Part shown: positions 30,020 to 39,210 of the stretch, one piece after another
Position numbering within the stretch: the stretch's first letter is position 1
Layout of the letters: every line of letters begins with the position of its first letter
Source: Anaerosalibacter bizertensis
Lineage (GTDB): Bacteria > Bacillota > Clostridia > Tissierellales > Sporanaerobacteraceae
Reading direction: 5' to 3'
NCBI RefSeq assembly: GCF_009696605.1
Contig: NZ_VULR01000002.1
Span: 1-64,000 of the forward strand
DNA: 64,000 nt
The notes under the pieces: generated by a model
What the model was told of the DNA's origin: nothing
Databases searched by the model: none
Seen by the model: the letters and a program-made list of their open reading frames with translations, nothing else
Position numbers and translations under genes: made by a program

Positions 30020-30526
30020 ATGAAAAGTTTTGAAAAAAATTCAAAAAAAGCTTTCATAGTAACTATAATTATATACCTTGCTTATAAGATATATAATGCA
30101 ATTCATGCTTTAAATAATGGTCTTGAAAATATGCCAGGAGAACAAAAAGAATTAGAGGCAGTTGGAAAGGGCGGTACTGTATTTGTTGTAATAACAGCTA
30201 TTATTTCAACGGCATTATTTATATTTTTAACATATAAGATATGTAAATGGATATTTAATAAGATAAATGTGGACAACCCTAAAATACTGGAGAGATTTAG
30301 TGGTATATATTTTGCCAATATGACGGTATTATACATATTTTCAATGATAATATTATTATTGACTGATTATTTACCAGCTACAGTATGGGTGAGATTTATT
30401 CTATTAGGATTAATAAAGATATTAATCGCAGTGGGACTTAATCTACTTTTATTAGATAAGGAAGAGGATTCAGAAATTAGAACTGTACCAAATATTATAT
30501 TGTATTCAGTTGTATTTTTATTTTAA
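30020..30526 (+). CDS. membrane protein heading the exporter operon, 168 aa
   Basis: 168 residues from ATG 30020 with AGAGGAGG upstream. Four or five hydrophobic segments (about 10-25, 55-75, 100-120, 126-145 and a C-terminal one) and a polar loop NALNNGLENMPGEQKELEAV-like after the first. No family clearly recognised. As first gene of a YtrA-type regulated operon with a MacA/MacB-like exporter it may sense or assist transport. Confidence 0.65.
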   Translation: MKSFEKNSKKAFIVTIIIYLAYKIYNAIHALNNGLENMPGEQKELEAVGKGGTVFVVITAIISTALFIFLTYKICKWIFNKINVDNPKILERFSGIYFANMTVLYIFSMIILLLTDYLPATVWVRFILLGLIKILIAVGLNLLLLDKEEDSEIRTVPNIILYSVVFLF

Positions 30527-30537
30527 GGAGGCTTAAA

Positions 30538-31638
30538 ATGAGTAGGAAAAAGAAAATAGCTTTAATAATTATAGGAATTGCTATTTTAGCATTGGCAATT
30601 ACAGCTATATTTTTTGGAAGAAAGAATAAAAAAGAAGAAATAAAAGAAAAGAATATTGAAAGATATGTAGTTCCATCTAGGGACAATGTATTCGTAAATG
30701 GAATTATATCACCAAGGACGGAGCAAGTTCTTTCAACAGATCCTTCAAAGGGAAAAATTGAAAAAATCCATATAGAAGACGGATCAGAAGTTAAAAAAGG
30801 TGCTCCCCTAATAACTTATAGAAGAGAAGAGATAACGGAGCAAATATCTGAACTTAAGAATCAATTGGAAGAGTTAAAGGATTCAAAAAAGAAAGAAGAA
30901 GCAATAAGAAATCAGCCTGAAACAACTGCTATTGAGGGAGAAGAATCTCAAATATTAGAATCAAATTTTGCCAGTCAAATGACGGATTATGATTCACAGA
31001 TTAAAAAAGTAGAAAGGGAGATTTCAAATCTTAAAAATAAAGAATATACTATTGAATATTCAAATTTAGATGGCATAGTGAGTGTTGAAAAGGTATCGTT
31101 AGGGGAAGGCCTTCAAGGGGATAGAATAATAGTACAAAGCCATGATTTTGTAGCTACTGGAACTATAAATGAAGTGGATCTGTTTAAATTAAAAGAAGGC
31201 ATGAGTGTTGAAATGACTTTAGTTGCTAACGAAAGGAAGAAAACAGGTAAAATAGAAAGTATATCTCAAAGACCGTCTTCAGAAGGAATGAGTGGAGAAG
31301 GGATGGCAGAAGCTTTTGGTGGAGGAAATGAAAGTACATTTTCAGAGTATCCAATTAAATTTTCAATAGATAATCAAGAAGGGTTAATACAAGGCTTCCA
31401 TGTTCAAGTTAAAATACCTTATGGGAAAAATAGTATTATGATACCAGATACAGCTATTTTTAAAGAGAATAATAAGACATTTGTATTTTTAATAAAAGAC
31501 AATATTCTTAAAAAACATGAGATTGAAACTGGCAAGAAGGAAGATGGAAATGTTTTGGTGACAAAGGGACTTAAGGAAAATGATGAGTTAGTAGCTGATG
31601 TAACTGAAGACTTGAAGGAGGGGGATGAAGTTGAGTAG
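30538..31638 (+). CDS. membrane-fusion (HlyD/MacA-like) exporter subunit
   Basis: 366 residues. An N-terminal anchor (KIALIIIGIAILALAITAIF), a lipoyl/barrel-sandwich half (ISPRTEQVLSTDPSKGKIEK; IHIEDGSEVKKGAPLITYR), a coiled coil at about 95-160, the second lipoyl half YSNLDGIVSVEKVSLGEGLQ, a beta-barrel and C-terminal strand. It belongs with ABC exporters of MacB type, linking substrates outward from the membrane. Gram-positive versions act without an outer-membrane channel. Overlaps the ATPase gene. Confidence 0.9.
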   Translation: MSRKKKIALIIIGIAILALAITAIFFGRKNKKEEIKEKNIERYVVPSRDNVFVNGIISPRTEQVLSTDPSKGKIEKIHIEDGSEVKKGAPLITYRREEITEQISELKNQLEELKDSKKKEEAIRNQPETTAIEGEESQILESNFASQMTDYDSQIKKVEREISNLKNKEYTIEYSNLDGIVSVEKVSLGEGLQGDRIIVQSHDFVATGTINEVDLFKLKEGMSVEMTLVANERKKTGKIESISQRPSSEGMSGEGMAEAFGGGNESTFSEYPIKFSIDNQEGLIQGFHVQVKIPYGKNSIMIPDTAIFKENNKTFVFLIKDNILKKHEIETGKKEDGNVLVTKGLKENDELVADVTEDLKEGDEVE

Positions 31639-32320
31639 TCCTCTTATAGAATTAAAAAATATAAAGAAAAAATATACTACAAAAGCTGGAGATTTTCCGG
31701 TTCTAAAGGGGATTAATCTGAATATAGAAGAGGGAGAATTTATTTCTATAATGGGTAAATCAGGTAGCGGTAAAACTACTTTGTTAAATATATTGGGACT
31801 TTTGGACAAGTTCAATGAAGGAGAATATACTTTTAGAGGAGAAAATATATCTAATTTCAATGAAAACAGGAAATCTGAATTTAGAAATAAGAATATGGGT
31901 TTTATATTTCAACAATTCCATTTAATAGAATCATTAACTGTATATCAGAATATAGAAATGCCCCTATTATATAGATCTGGAGAGACTAAGGAGGATAGAA
32001 GAAAGAAGATAGAAGAAAGACTTGAACAAGTAGGATTGCTTGAAAAGAGGAATAACAAACCTTTTGAACTGTCTGGAGGTCAACAACAAAGAATAGCTAT
32101 TGCTAGAGCATTGGTTACAGACCCTTATTTAATACTTGCAGATGAGCCAACAGGAGCTTTAGATTCTGAAACAAGTGATGACATAATGGAATTAATAAAA
32201 AAACTTAATGATGATGGAAAGACTATAATTATGGTAACCCATGATAAAGATTTAAAAAGATATACTAAAAGGGATGTGTATTTAAAAGATGGAGAGTTTT
32301 CAGAGGAGGCAACTATATGA
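31625..32320 (+). CDS. ABC exporter ATPase, MacB/LolD-type
   Basis: 231 residues. Walker A GKSGSGKT (about 43-50), Q-loop FIFQQFH, signature LSGGQQQRIAIARAL, Walker B LILADEPTGALD and switch HD (MVTHDKD). Type-specific match to the YtrE/MacB ATPase group. ATG 31625 stands directly after GGAGGGGG; the in-frame TTG at 31631 has better spacing and may be the true start. It overlaps the permease gene by four bases. Confidence 0.94.
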   Translation: MKLSSPLIELKNIKKKYTTKAGDFPVLKGINLNIEEGEFISIMGKSGSGKTTLLNILGLLDKFNEGEYTFRGENISNFNENRKSEFRNKNMGFIFQQFHLIESLTVYQNIEMPLLYRSGETKEDRRKKIEERLEQVGLLEKRNNKPFELSGGQQQRIAIARALVTDPYLILADEPTGALDSETSDDIMELIKKLNDDGKTIIMVTHDKDLKRYTKRDVYLKDGEFSEEATI

Positions 32321-33543
32321 AATTTTATAACCTACTGAGAACAGCTTGGTATAGTATGAGAGCTTATAAACTAAGGATATTTTTAACGATGATAGGTATA
32401 ATAATCGGTATTGCTTCTGTATCAGCTATACTAGCAATAGGAGAAGGCGTAAAAAAGGAAGCTACAAGTTCTATTGAAAAATCAAACCTAAACAAAATAA
32501 CAATAAATTATAACGCTGGCTTTGAATCAGATGATGTAACTGTAAGACCTTTTGAAAAATCTGATATAAATGAAATAAAAAAAGTATCAGGTGTACAAAA
32601 AGTTAAAGAAAATGATGAAGAACAAATATTTGCGTTTAATGATTTCGAAGAAATCTCCTATTTTAATAGACATACTTCTACGGAATTTAAAAAACATGAA
32701 GAAAAAGATAAAGATAGGAAGGTTTCCTTTGGAAGAAATATAAATTCTATTGAAGGAAAATCTAATAAAAGGGTTATATTTTTATCTTATAGAGTAGCAG
32801 AAGAACTTTTTAAAGAACCAGAGAAAGCCTTAGGAAAAGCTGTTAAGATGAAAGGGGAATTATTTGAAGTTGTAGGAATAGGACGGGAGATCAATATGGA
32901 GAATTTTGAGATATCATTAGGTAATATGGACCAAATGCAAGATGATGTATCTATTGTTCCTGAAAAAGCAATTAGAGAAAAAAAGAAATCAGAAGACTCT
33001 ATTCAAAATATAAGCATTTTTCTAGAGCCGGGAGTAGATAAGGATGAGGTAATAAATGAAGTAAAAGAAAAGTTACATGAACTTCATCCAGATGTAAAAG
33101 GAGAATATGAAGAATTTAATCTTCAGGAAATAATAGATTCTATGCAGAAAGTTATAGGTAGTATAACATTATTTGTAGCATTTGCTGCCGGAATATCCCT
33201 ACTTGTTGGAGGAATAGGGGTTATGAATATAATGTATGTATCTGTAACAGAAAGAAAAAGGGAAATAGGGATTAGGAGAGCTATAGGGGCAAAACCTAGA
33301 AGTATAATGCTTCAGTTTTTAGTAGAAGCTATATTTATAACGATAATCGGAGGACTTTTAGGTATAATTTTAGGTTATTTAATAGCTATTATAGCAGGGG
33401 AATTCATGCCTATTAAACCAGTTATGACTGTGAAGAATTTCTTAGGGGCATCTTCTATATCTGTAATGACAGGATTAATATTTGGTATAGTTCCAGCTTC
33501 TAAAGCTTCTAAATTAGATCCTATAAAAGCTATATATAAATAA
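32317..33543 (+). CDS. ABC exporter permease, MacB/FtsX-type
   Basis: 408 residues. One N-terminal transmembrane helix (LRIFLTMIGIIIGIASVSAI), a large outside domain (about 45-270, MacB_PCD type) and three C-terminal helices with the FtsX core (GGIGVMNIMYVSVTERKREI, GIRRAIGAKPRSIM). It transmits ATP energy to the outside domain, for peptide or antibiotic export or for envelope control. Resembles Bacillus YtrF. Last gene of its operon, with a terminator at 33551-33584. Confidence 0.93.
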   Translation: MKFYNLLRTAWYSMRAYKLRIFLTMIGIIIGIASVSAILAIGEGVKKEATSSIEKSNLNKITINYNAGFESDDVTVRPFEKSDINEIKKVSGVQKVKENDEEQIFAFNDFEEISYFNRHTSTEFKKHEEKDKDRKVSFGRNINSIEGKSNKRVIFLSYRVAEELFKEPEKALGKAVKMKGELFEVVGIGREINMENFEISLGNMDQMQDDVSIVPEKAIREKKKSEDSIQNISIFLEPGVDKDEVINEVKEKLHELHPDVKGEYEEFNLQEIIDSMQKVIGSITLFVAFAAGISLLVGGIGVMNIMYVSVTERKREIGIRRAIGAKPRSIMLQFLVEAIFITIIGGLLGIILGYLIAIIAGEFMPIKPVMTVKNFLGASSISVMTGLIFGIVPASKASKLDPIKAIYK

Positions 33544-33550
33544 AACATTA

Positions 33551-33584
33551 AAAAGCACTTGGTTAAAAAAACTGGGTGCTTTTG
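33551..33584 (+). terminator. terminator of the exporter operon
   Basis: AAAAGCACTTGGTT and AACTGGGTGCTTTT form a stem with a wobble pair, followed by GTAAAT; weak U-run but a long stem. Confidence 0.65.
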
Positions 33585-33604
33585 TAAATATTTAATAGAG
33601 GGTA

Positions 33605-33646
33605 TTGACAAGTATATTGTACTAGTGTACTATGTAATTAATACAC
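33605..33646 (+). promoter_or_regulatory. promoter and operator of the GntR-ABC operon
   Basis: TTGACA at 33605-33610, 14 bases, then a 22-bp operator 33625-33646 (GTGTACT ... AATACAC). The -10 TACTAT lies 17 bases after the -35, inside the operator. It matches the operator of the exporter operon in sequence, spacing and position, so the YtrA-like protein probably controls both. Confidence 0.82.
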
Positions 33647-33677
33647 AGGCAGATTTAAAAACCATGGGGGTGAATAA

Positions 33678-34040
33678 ATGGAATTTAATGATAATTTACC
33701 TATATATCTTCAGATAATTAATTATTTAAAAAGGAGGATTACCTCTGGTGAAATCTCTGGAGGTGATAAATTGCCATCTGTAAGAGAGCTTTCTTCAAAG
33801 CTGAAAGTAAATCCAAATACAGTGCAAAGAGCTTATCAAGAATTAGAGAGAGAAGATCTAGTTTTTACAAAGAGAGGAATGGGGACTTTTGTTACAGAAG
33901 ATGATGATGTAATTATGAAATTAAAGAAAGATACAGCTAAAGAAGTAATAAGTAATTTTATTGCAGAGATAAAAGGATTGGATTTTGATGATGATGAGAT
34001 TATTGAAATAATATTAAATGAGATTAAAAAGGAGGATTAG
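33678..34040 (+). CDS. GntR-family regulator, YtrA subfamily
   Basis: 120 residues: winged helix-turn-helix (PIYLQIINYLKRRITSGEIS, GGDKLPSVRELSSKLKVNPN, TVQRAYQELEREDLVFTKRG) and the short C-terminal helical dimer part of YtrA-type regulators, with no large effector domain. In Bacillus, YtrA represses an ABC operon that responds to cell-wall-active antibiotics. It lies first in an operon with ATPase and permease, under an operator matching the one at 29981. Confidence 0.92.
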   Translation: MEFNDNLPIYLQIINYLKRRITSGEISGGDKLPSVRELSSKLKVNPNTVQRAYQELEREDLVFTKRGMGTFVTEDDDVIMKLKKDTAKEVISNFIAEIKGLDFDDDEIIEIILNEIKKED

Positions 34041-34043
34041 ATA

Positions 34044-34742
34044 ATGGAGAATTTGGTTGAAATAAAAAAGTTATCTAAAAACTATTTTAACAAAAAAGCT
34101 TTAGATAATTTAGATTTAACTATAGAAGAAGGAAAAGTATTAGGAATTCTTGGACCTAATGGTAGTGGAAAAACTACTTTAATAAAGATATTGACTGGTT
34201 TGTTAAGACAATCAAAAGGGGAAGTACTTATTGATGGACACAAAGTAGGAGTATATACAAAATCTATAGTGTCCTATCTTCCAGATAGAAATTTTCTATA
34301 TAATTGGATGACTATAGAGGATGCTTTTAAATTTTATAGTGATTTTTATTCTGATTTTGATTTAAAAAGAGGGGAAGAACTATTGGATTTTATGAAACTT
34401 GGAAAGGATATGAAAATTACTTCTTTATCTAAAGGTATGACAGAAAAATTAAACTTAACTTTAGTTTTATCACGTAAAGCTAAATTATATATATTAGATG
34501 AGCCAATAGCTGGGGTAGATCCAGTAGCTAGAGATCAAATTCTTGATGCAATAATTAAAAATTACGACTCAAATAGTTCAATGATTATAACTACTCATTT
34601 AGTTAGGGATATGGAAAATCTTTTTGATGATGTAGCATTTTTAAAAGATGGTGAGGTAATTCTTAAGGGGAATGCTGAAGAATTAAGAGAAGAAAAAGGC
34701 AAATCTATAGATGAAATTTATAAGGAAATATTTAGTGAGTAG
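34044..34742 (+). CDS. ABC transporter ATPase (YtrB-like)
   Basis: 232 residues. Walker A GPNGSGKT, signature LSKGMTEKL, Walker B LYILDEPIAGVDP, switch THLVRD. Belongs to the single-domain ATPases paired with six-helix permeases (YtrB/BcrA group). Gap of three bases from the regulator gene; the permease follows in the same operon. Confidence 0.92.
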   Translation: MENLVEIKKLSKNYFNKKALDNLDLTIEEGKVLGILGPNGSGKTTLIKILTGLLRQSKGEVLIDGHKVGVYTKSIVSYLPDRNFLYNWMTIEDAFKFYSDFYSDFDLKRGEELLDFMKLGKDMKITSLSKGMTEKLNLTLVLSRKAKLYILDEPIAGVDPVARDQILDAIIKNYDSNSSMIITTHLVRDMENLFDDVAFLKDGEVILKGNAEELREEKGKSIDEIYKEIFSE

Positions 34743-34752
34743 GAGGGGTATT

Positions 34753-35547
34753 ATGGGAAAGTACATGAAATATGAAATAAAAGGGACTTATAAAGTTATT
34801 TTAGGTATACTAGCTATAGTTTTAATTGCTACTACAGTATTATATAATTATACGGCAAAGAACGAATCTTCACTAATAATTGCATTGGCTTCTTTACTAA
34901 TATTTGGAACATTTTTATCTGCATTCTTATATATAGTGGGTTCATTTAGAAAAGAGCTTTATGAAGACAGAGGCTATTTAACTTTTACATTGCCTTTGAC
35001 AGGTAATCAAATATTAGGAGCAAAGTTAATTGTAGCTTTTATGTGGTTTCTTATACTGGGAGCTATAACAGTTAGCTATAATATCTTTATGATGGCAAAG
35101 ACATCAGGAGAGACGATAAACTTTAAAGAGTTACTTTCTTTGATAAATAGTAGTGAAATTATATCTTTTGCAATAATGATTCTTATAAGTGGAATTTCAA
35201 CTTTAATCCTTATTTATTTTTCAATGGCTCTTAGTAGGGTTACTTTAAGAAATAGAAAAATTGGTGGTATGTGGTTCATTATATTCCTGATTTTAAGTGC
35301 ATTTATAGCATGGATTCAAATGAAAATAGTAACTATATCTCCTTATTATATAAATTTAAAGGACTGGAGTATTGTTAATTCAAATATTTCAGCATTATTT
35401 CAAATTGAAATTGATAATGCTTCTTTAATGTTTTCTACTGAAGACTATTTTTATATAAATATAGCAGGATTCATTACTAATATAATCACAGGAATAATAT
35501 TATTTTTAGGAACTGGTCATATAATTGAAAAGAAGATAGATTTATAG
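34753..35547 (+). CDS. ABC transporter permease (YtrC/D-like)
   Basis: 264 residues from ATG 34753, after GGAGGGG (longer in-frame starts overlap the ATPase gene and lack a site). Six hydrophobic segments, starting VILGILAIVLIATTVLYNY. No clear substrate motif. Paired with the ATPase upstream. A strong terminator at 35551-35592 follows. Confidence 0.85.
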   Translation: MGKYMKYEIKGTYKVILGILAIVLIATTVLYNYTAKNESSLIIALASLLIFGTFLSAFLYIVGSFRKELYEDRGYLTFTLPLTGNQILGAKLIVAFMWFLILGAITVSYNIFMMAKTSGETINFKELLSLINSSEIISFAIMILISGISTLILIYFSMALSRVTLRNRKIGGMWFIIFLILSAFIAWIQMKIVTISPYYINLKDWSIVNSNISALFQIEIDNASLMFSTEDYFYINIAGFITNIITGIILFLGTGHIIEKKIDL

Positions 35548-35550
35548 GTA

Positions 35551-35592
35551 ACAAGCCATATCAAAATAATTTTGGTATGGCTTGTTTTTTAA
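35551..35592 (+). terminator. terminator of the GntR-ABC operon
   Basis: ACAAGCCATATCAAAAT and ATTTTGGTATGGCTTGT make a long stem with one bulge, followed by TTTTTAA. Confidence 0.85.
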
Positions 35593-35691
35593 TGTTAAAA
35601 GGCAGATTATGAAAAACTAATAGTATTTAAACAATAGGGAAGCATAGAATATTATATTAGGGATGGTATAATATTTTAAAGAGGTGATAAT

Positions 35692-36936
35692 TTGGAAAGA
35701 AAAGTTAAACTGTTTTTCACATTGTTTTTTTTAATTTTAATTATATTTATTGGGTTGGTCTTTATAAGTGAAAATAAAAATATGGAAAATATAAAAGAAG
35801 AATATCCAGATACAAAAGAAGAAGCTTTTTCTTATAGAAAAATTGGCTTAAAAATATGGGCTATCAACCTCATAATTTCTTTTTTAATTCCATTTTTATT
35901 TTTATTAACAGGTCTATCAAATAGAATAAGGTTGTTTGCCCAATCGAAAACCAATAGTTTTTTCCTTGAGGCATCTATTTACTTATGTTTTTATTTAGTA
36001 ATAGATTTTTTAATAACTTTACCTATATCTTATTATGGAAGTTTTGTTATAAAGCACAGATTTGGACTTTCTAATCAATCAATTATAAGATGGTTAGAAG
36101 TTGTGCTTAAAGGATTTGGATTAAATTTAATTATAGTATTATTAATAGGATGGTTTCCATTCTACCTTATATATAAGAGTCCTAGTAGATGGTGGTTATA
36201 TTTAGGAATTATTTCTGTACCAATTTATCTATTTGCAAGCTTTATTACTCCTATGTATATAGATCCTATTTTCAATGAATACACTTCTATTGAAGATAAA
36301 GAATTAGAAAGAGATATAAAAAATTTACTTAAAAAAGCAGGTATAGAAGAGGCAAAGATTTATCAAGTGGATAAAAGTACAGACACAAAAGAAATGAATG
36401 CCTATATGACAGGAGTAGGGAAATCTAAAAGAATAGTTCTATGGGATACTACAATAAATAATTTAGATAGGGATGAGGTAGTCGGTATTACAGCCCATGA
36501 GATAGGTCATTATGTAAAGGGACATATTTGGAAAGGTATAGTATTAGGAGGATTATTTACTACTATAATATTATTCTTAGTAGATAAAACTTGTAATTGG
36601 ACACTTAAAGGTTCATATAGATATTTTGGATTTAAAAATCTATATAGCATTGCTTCACTACCATTATTAATATTTGTTCTAAATTTTTATACTTTTATTG
36701 CTTCACCTGTTATTAGTGGATACTCAAGACACTTAGAATGGGAAGCGGATAAATTTGAATTAGAGTTAGCAAGAAATAAAGAGGCTACTGCTTCTTCTCT
36801 TATTAAACTTCATGAAGGAAGTTTATCATTGCCTAGACCTAGTGATATATATAAGATATGGTATTATAGCCATCCTCCTTGTGAAGAAAGGGTTAAGTTT
36901 GCATTAGACTATGAATATGAGGATAAAATACCTTAA
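35692..36936 (+). CDS. M48 (Ste24-type) membrane metalloprotease
   Basis: 414 residues from TTG 35692 with GAGGTGAT upstream. Several membrane helices, zinc motif ITAHEIGHYVKGH near residue 265-275, and third ligand region HLEWEADKFELEL. TFxxxSPVISGYSR-like central loop and a C-terminal HPPCEERV are typical of Ste24/CAAX-protease-like M48A members. Cuts membrane or lipidated proteins in quality control. Monocistronic; its stop lies inside the palindrome at 36933-36964. Confidence 0.92.
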   Translation: MERKVKLFFTLFFLILIIFIGLVFISENKNMENIKEEYPDTKEEAFSYRKIGLKIWAINLIISFLIPFLFLLTGLSNRIRLFAQSKTNSFFLEASIYLCFYLVIDFLITLPISYYGSFVIKHRFGLSNQSIIRWLEVVLKGFGLNLIIVLLIGWFPFYLIYKSPSRWWLYLGIISVPIYLFASFITPMYIDPIFNEYTSIEDKELERDIKNLLKKAGIEEAKIYQVDKSTDTKEMNAYMTGVGKSKRIVLWDTTINNLDRDEVVGITAHEIGHYVKGHIWKGIVLGGLFTTIILFLVDKTCNWTLKGSYRYFGFKNLYSIASLPLLIFVLNFYTFIASPVISGYSRHLEWEADKFELELARNKEATASSLIKLHEGSLSLPRPSDIYKIWYYSHPPCEERVKFALDYEYEDKIP

Positions 36937-36964
36937 GCTATCCATAATATTATGGATAGCTTAA
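36933..36964. terminator. 32-bp perfect palindrome between convergent genes
   Basis: TTAAGCTATCCATAAT followed directly by its exact complement. The stop codons of both flanking genes lie inside it. Core TCCATAATATTATGGA (36941-36956) is identical to that at 29287-29302. Acts as bidirectional terminator. Confidence 0.8.
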
Positions 36965-37792
36965 ATATTCTTTAATAGAAGTTTTATAATTTGTTTTTCT
37001 TATTTTTTTTAAGGCTTTTGATTCGATTTGTCTAATTCTTTCCCTGGTTAAATTATATTTATCTCCTATTTCCTGTAAAGTATTAGGCTTATTATCTTTT
37101 AAACCAAATCTAAGTTCTAAAATTTCTCTTTCCCTAGAGGAAAGTGTAGATAATATTTTATCTAAATTTTCTTCCAAATCTTTAAAAACTATGGTCTCTT
37201 CTAAGCTATAATTATTATCAGGAATTAGATCTTGAAGTTCTATATATGAAGTATCGTTATCTATGGTTATTAGAGTATTTAAAGAAGTGAAACTATAATG
37301 TTTTTTTCTGTAATAATTGATTTCGTTGTATTCATCTTCAGTTATTTTTATTTCGGAACATAGAGTATCTAAATCTGTATCTAAATAGTCAAATGAATTT
37401 TCTATAGAATTTAGTTTGTTTATTTTTTCCCATATATAGGCAGGAAGACGTATCAAATGGCCATTGTTTATTAGGGCTCTGTCGATTTGCTGAATTATCC
37501 AATAATATATGTAGGTGGAGAAACTAGTACTTCTGTTTATGTCAAATTTTTCTATGCCTTTCATCATCCCTATAGTTCCTTCTTGGACTAGATCCTCAAA
37601 TACAAATGATGATGGTATATTCATTCTTTTTTTAGCAACCATGTATACTAGGCCCATATTGTTTAGAATAAGTTCATCTCTTGCATTCATATTTTTATGA
37701 ACCTTATAGGAAATTAGTAATTCCCTATTTGAAGGCGTATTGTTTTTGCCTTCTTTAAAATTTTTTTTAGAATAAGCAGATATACTTTTCAT
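36950..37792 (-). CDS. sigma-70 family factor
   Basis: 280 residues from ATG 37792, a short way after AGGTGAT (GTG 37801 in frame is less likely). Region 2: DLVQEGTIGMMKGIEKFDIN and FSTYIYYWIIQQIDRAL; region 3 DEYNEINYYRKKHYSFTSLN; region 4 LSSREREILELRFGLK with LTRERIRQIESKALKKIR. It lacks region 1.1, so it looks like a shorter SigA-related (group 2 or 3) factor. Which genes it serves is not evident. Divergent from no gene; followed by a terminator on both strands. Confidence 0.9.
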   Translation of the reverse strand: MKSISAYSKKNFKEGKNNTPSNRELLISYKVHKNMNARDELILNNMGLVYMVAKKRMNIPSSFVFEDLVQEGTIGMMKGIEKFDINRSTSFSTYIYYWIIQQIDRALINNGHLIRLPAYIWEKINKLNSIENSFDYLDTDLDTLCSEIKITEDEYNEINYYRKKHYSFTSLNTLITIDNDTSYIELQDLIPDNNYSLEETIVFKDLEENLDKILSTLSSREREILELRFGLKDNKPNTLQEIGDKYNLTRERIRQIESKALKKIRKTNYKTSIKEYLSYP

Positions 37793-37835
37793 ATTTATCA
37801 CCTACTACTATAGCATATTCTTCAAATAACAATAA

Positions 37836-37880
37836 AATCCTTTTTAAATTTTCAATAATATTGAAAATTTAAAAAGGATT
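37836..37880 (-). terminator. 20-bp stem terminator of the 84-aa gene
   Basis: AATCCTTTTTAAATTTTCAA (37836-37855), TAATA loop, and its exact complement (37861-37880). On the minus strand followed by TTATTGTTATT. It ends the gene 37890-38144 and separates it from the sigma factor gene. Confidence 0.8.
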
Positions 37881-37889
37881 GGTTATTAT

Positions 37890-38144
37890 TTAGTGAATAC
37901 TCTCATGATCGTCGGTTTTATCTTCTAAGTCAGATAGCAGTTTTTTTGTTAGAGTATTTATATCTTCCACCTTCTCCTGTAACTTATAAAAGGTCTTTGA
38001 AAGATTTTCATCTTTACTTCTGGCATAATCATTAGAAGTTAAGAGTATTTCCATACTTGTTAGATGTTCCATATTATTAGAGTTGTTTTCTTCTATTCTT
38101 TTAGTTTGATTTATCATTTCACTAATAGATCTAGGGTTTTCCAT
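37890..38144 (-). CDS. coiled-coil hypothetical protein, 84 aa
   Basis: 84 residues from ATG 38144 with AAGGAG upstream. Polar and helical, with a heptad-like part FYKLQEKVEDINTLTKKLLS. No family recognised. It has its own strong terminator, so it is a single-gene unit. Confidence 0.65.
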   Translation of the reverse strand: MENPRSISEMINQTKRIEENNSNNMEHLTSMEILLTSNDYARSKDENLSKTFYKLQEKVEDINTLTKKLLSDLEDKTDDHESIH

Positions 38145-38293
38145 TTTATTCTCCTTCCTTTTTATATTAAAATCCTTTTAAATTATTATGTTCCGATTTT
38201 AAATATATTAATCATTCTATAGTATTAATAAAAAAATAACTTTTAATGATATAATTATAAAAAAGAAGTAGAAAAGATTTGGGAGGAATGAAA

Positions 38294-38938
38294 ATGAAGA
38301 CTATACTTTGTTATGGAGATTCAAATACTTGGGGCTATAATCCTGATGGTACAGGTAGATATCCAAAAGATATAAGATGGACTAGTGTATTAGAAAATGA
38401 ATTAGGTAATGGTTATGAAATAATACCAGAAGGTTTGAATGGAAGGACTACTGTATGGAATGATCCAGTAAGAGGTGAATATAGGAATGGAAAAACATAT
38501 CTATCACCTTGTTTGCATACTCATAAACCTATAGATTTAGTAATATTATTTTTAGGAAGTAATGATTTAAAAAGTAGATTTTCTGTTAACTCTTATGAAA
38601 TAGCTCAGAGTATAGAGATGTTGATAAATATTATTAAAAAAAGTGAAACAGGTCCAAATATGGTTTCACCTGAAATACTTGTTATAATACCACCACCAAT
38701 ATTAATTCCAGCAGAAGTAAGAGAGGCTGAATATCTTATTCCTGAATTTGAAAAAGCAATAGAAAAGAGTAAACAATTTTCTAAGGAGTTTAATAGATTA
38801 CTTAGTGGTCAATGTCATTTATTGGATTCATCAAAATTAATCAAAACCAGTGAAATAGATGGAATGCATTTAGATCCAGAAAGCCATAAAATATTAGGAA
38901 AAGCGGTAGCAAAATATATAAGAGATCATATATTTTAA
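38294..38938 (+). CDS. SGNH/GDSL hydrolase (arylesterase type)
   Basis: 214 residues from ATG 38294, seven bases after GGGAGG. Block I CYGDSNTWGYNPDGTGRYP (nucleophile S10), GLNGRTT (Gly), LGSNDLK (Asn) and C-terminal DGMHLDPESH (Asp/His) form the SGNH catalytic set. The family includes arylesterases and acetylesterases. Cytoplasmic, no signal peptide. Substrate unknown. Confidence 0.92.
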   Translation: MKTILCYGDSNTWGYNPDGTGRYPKDIRWTSVLENELGNGYEIIPEGLNGRTTVWNDPVRGEYRNGKTYLSPCLHTHKPIDLVILFLGSNDLKSRFSVNSYEIAQSIEMLINIIKKSETGPNMVSPEILVIIPPPILIPAEVREAEYLIPEFEKAIEKSKQFSKEFNRLLSGQCHLLDSSKLIKTSEIDGMHLDPESHKILGKAVAKYIRDHIF

Positions 38939-39210
38939 ATATTTAATTTTCTAAAAAAATAAAAAAATAAAAACAGTATTTTCTTGTAGTAAAATGTAGT
39001 AAAGTGAACTATTAGGATGTATTATTCATACCATTCAAAATATTGAGAATATTAGAACTTTATTAAATAGCAAGGAATATTTAAAAAATTGTAGAATATT
39101 CTATAAGTAACATGAAAACGTTATCCTTTAAAACGGGGACGTGAAAAAATTTTACTTTTTATGTTTTATTTTTTGTAGTAAAATAAAAAAATAAAAGGAG
39201 TGGATTTTTT
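38939..39210. other. AT-rich leader before the nhaC gene
   Basis: 272 bases without a gene. The motif TTGTAGTAAAAT occurs near 38982 and again near 39173, each beside a run of AAATAAAAAAATAAAA, which suggests a duplicated AT-rich element. I see no convincing riboswitch or terminator. AAGGAG directly before 39211 is the ribosome-binding site. Confidence 0.4.

Noticed and set aside
38939..39210. Riboswitch upstream of nhaC
   Set aside because: I looked for purine, SAM, preQ1 and T-box signatures and saw none; no terminator-antiterminator pair is evident.
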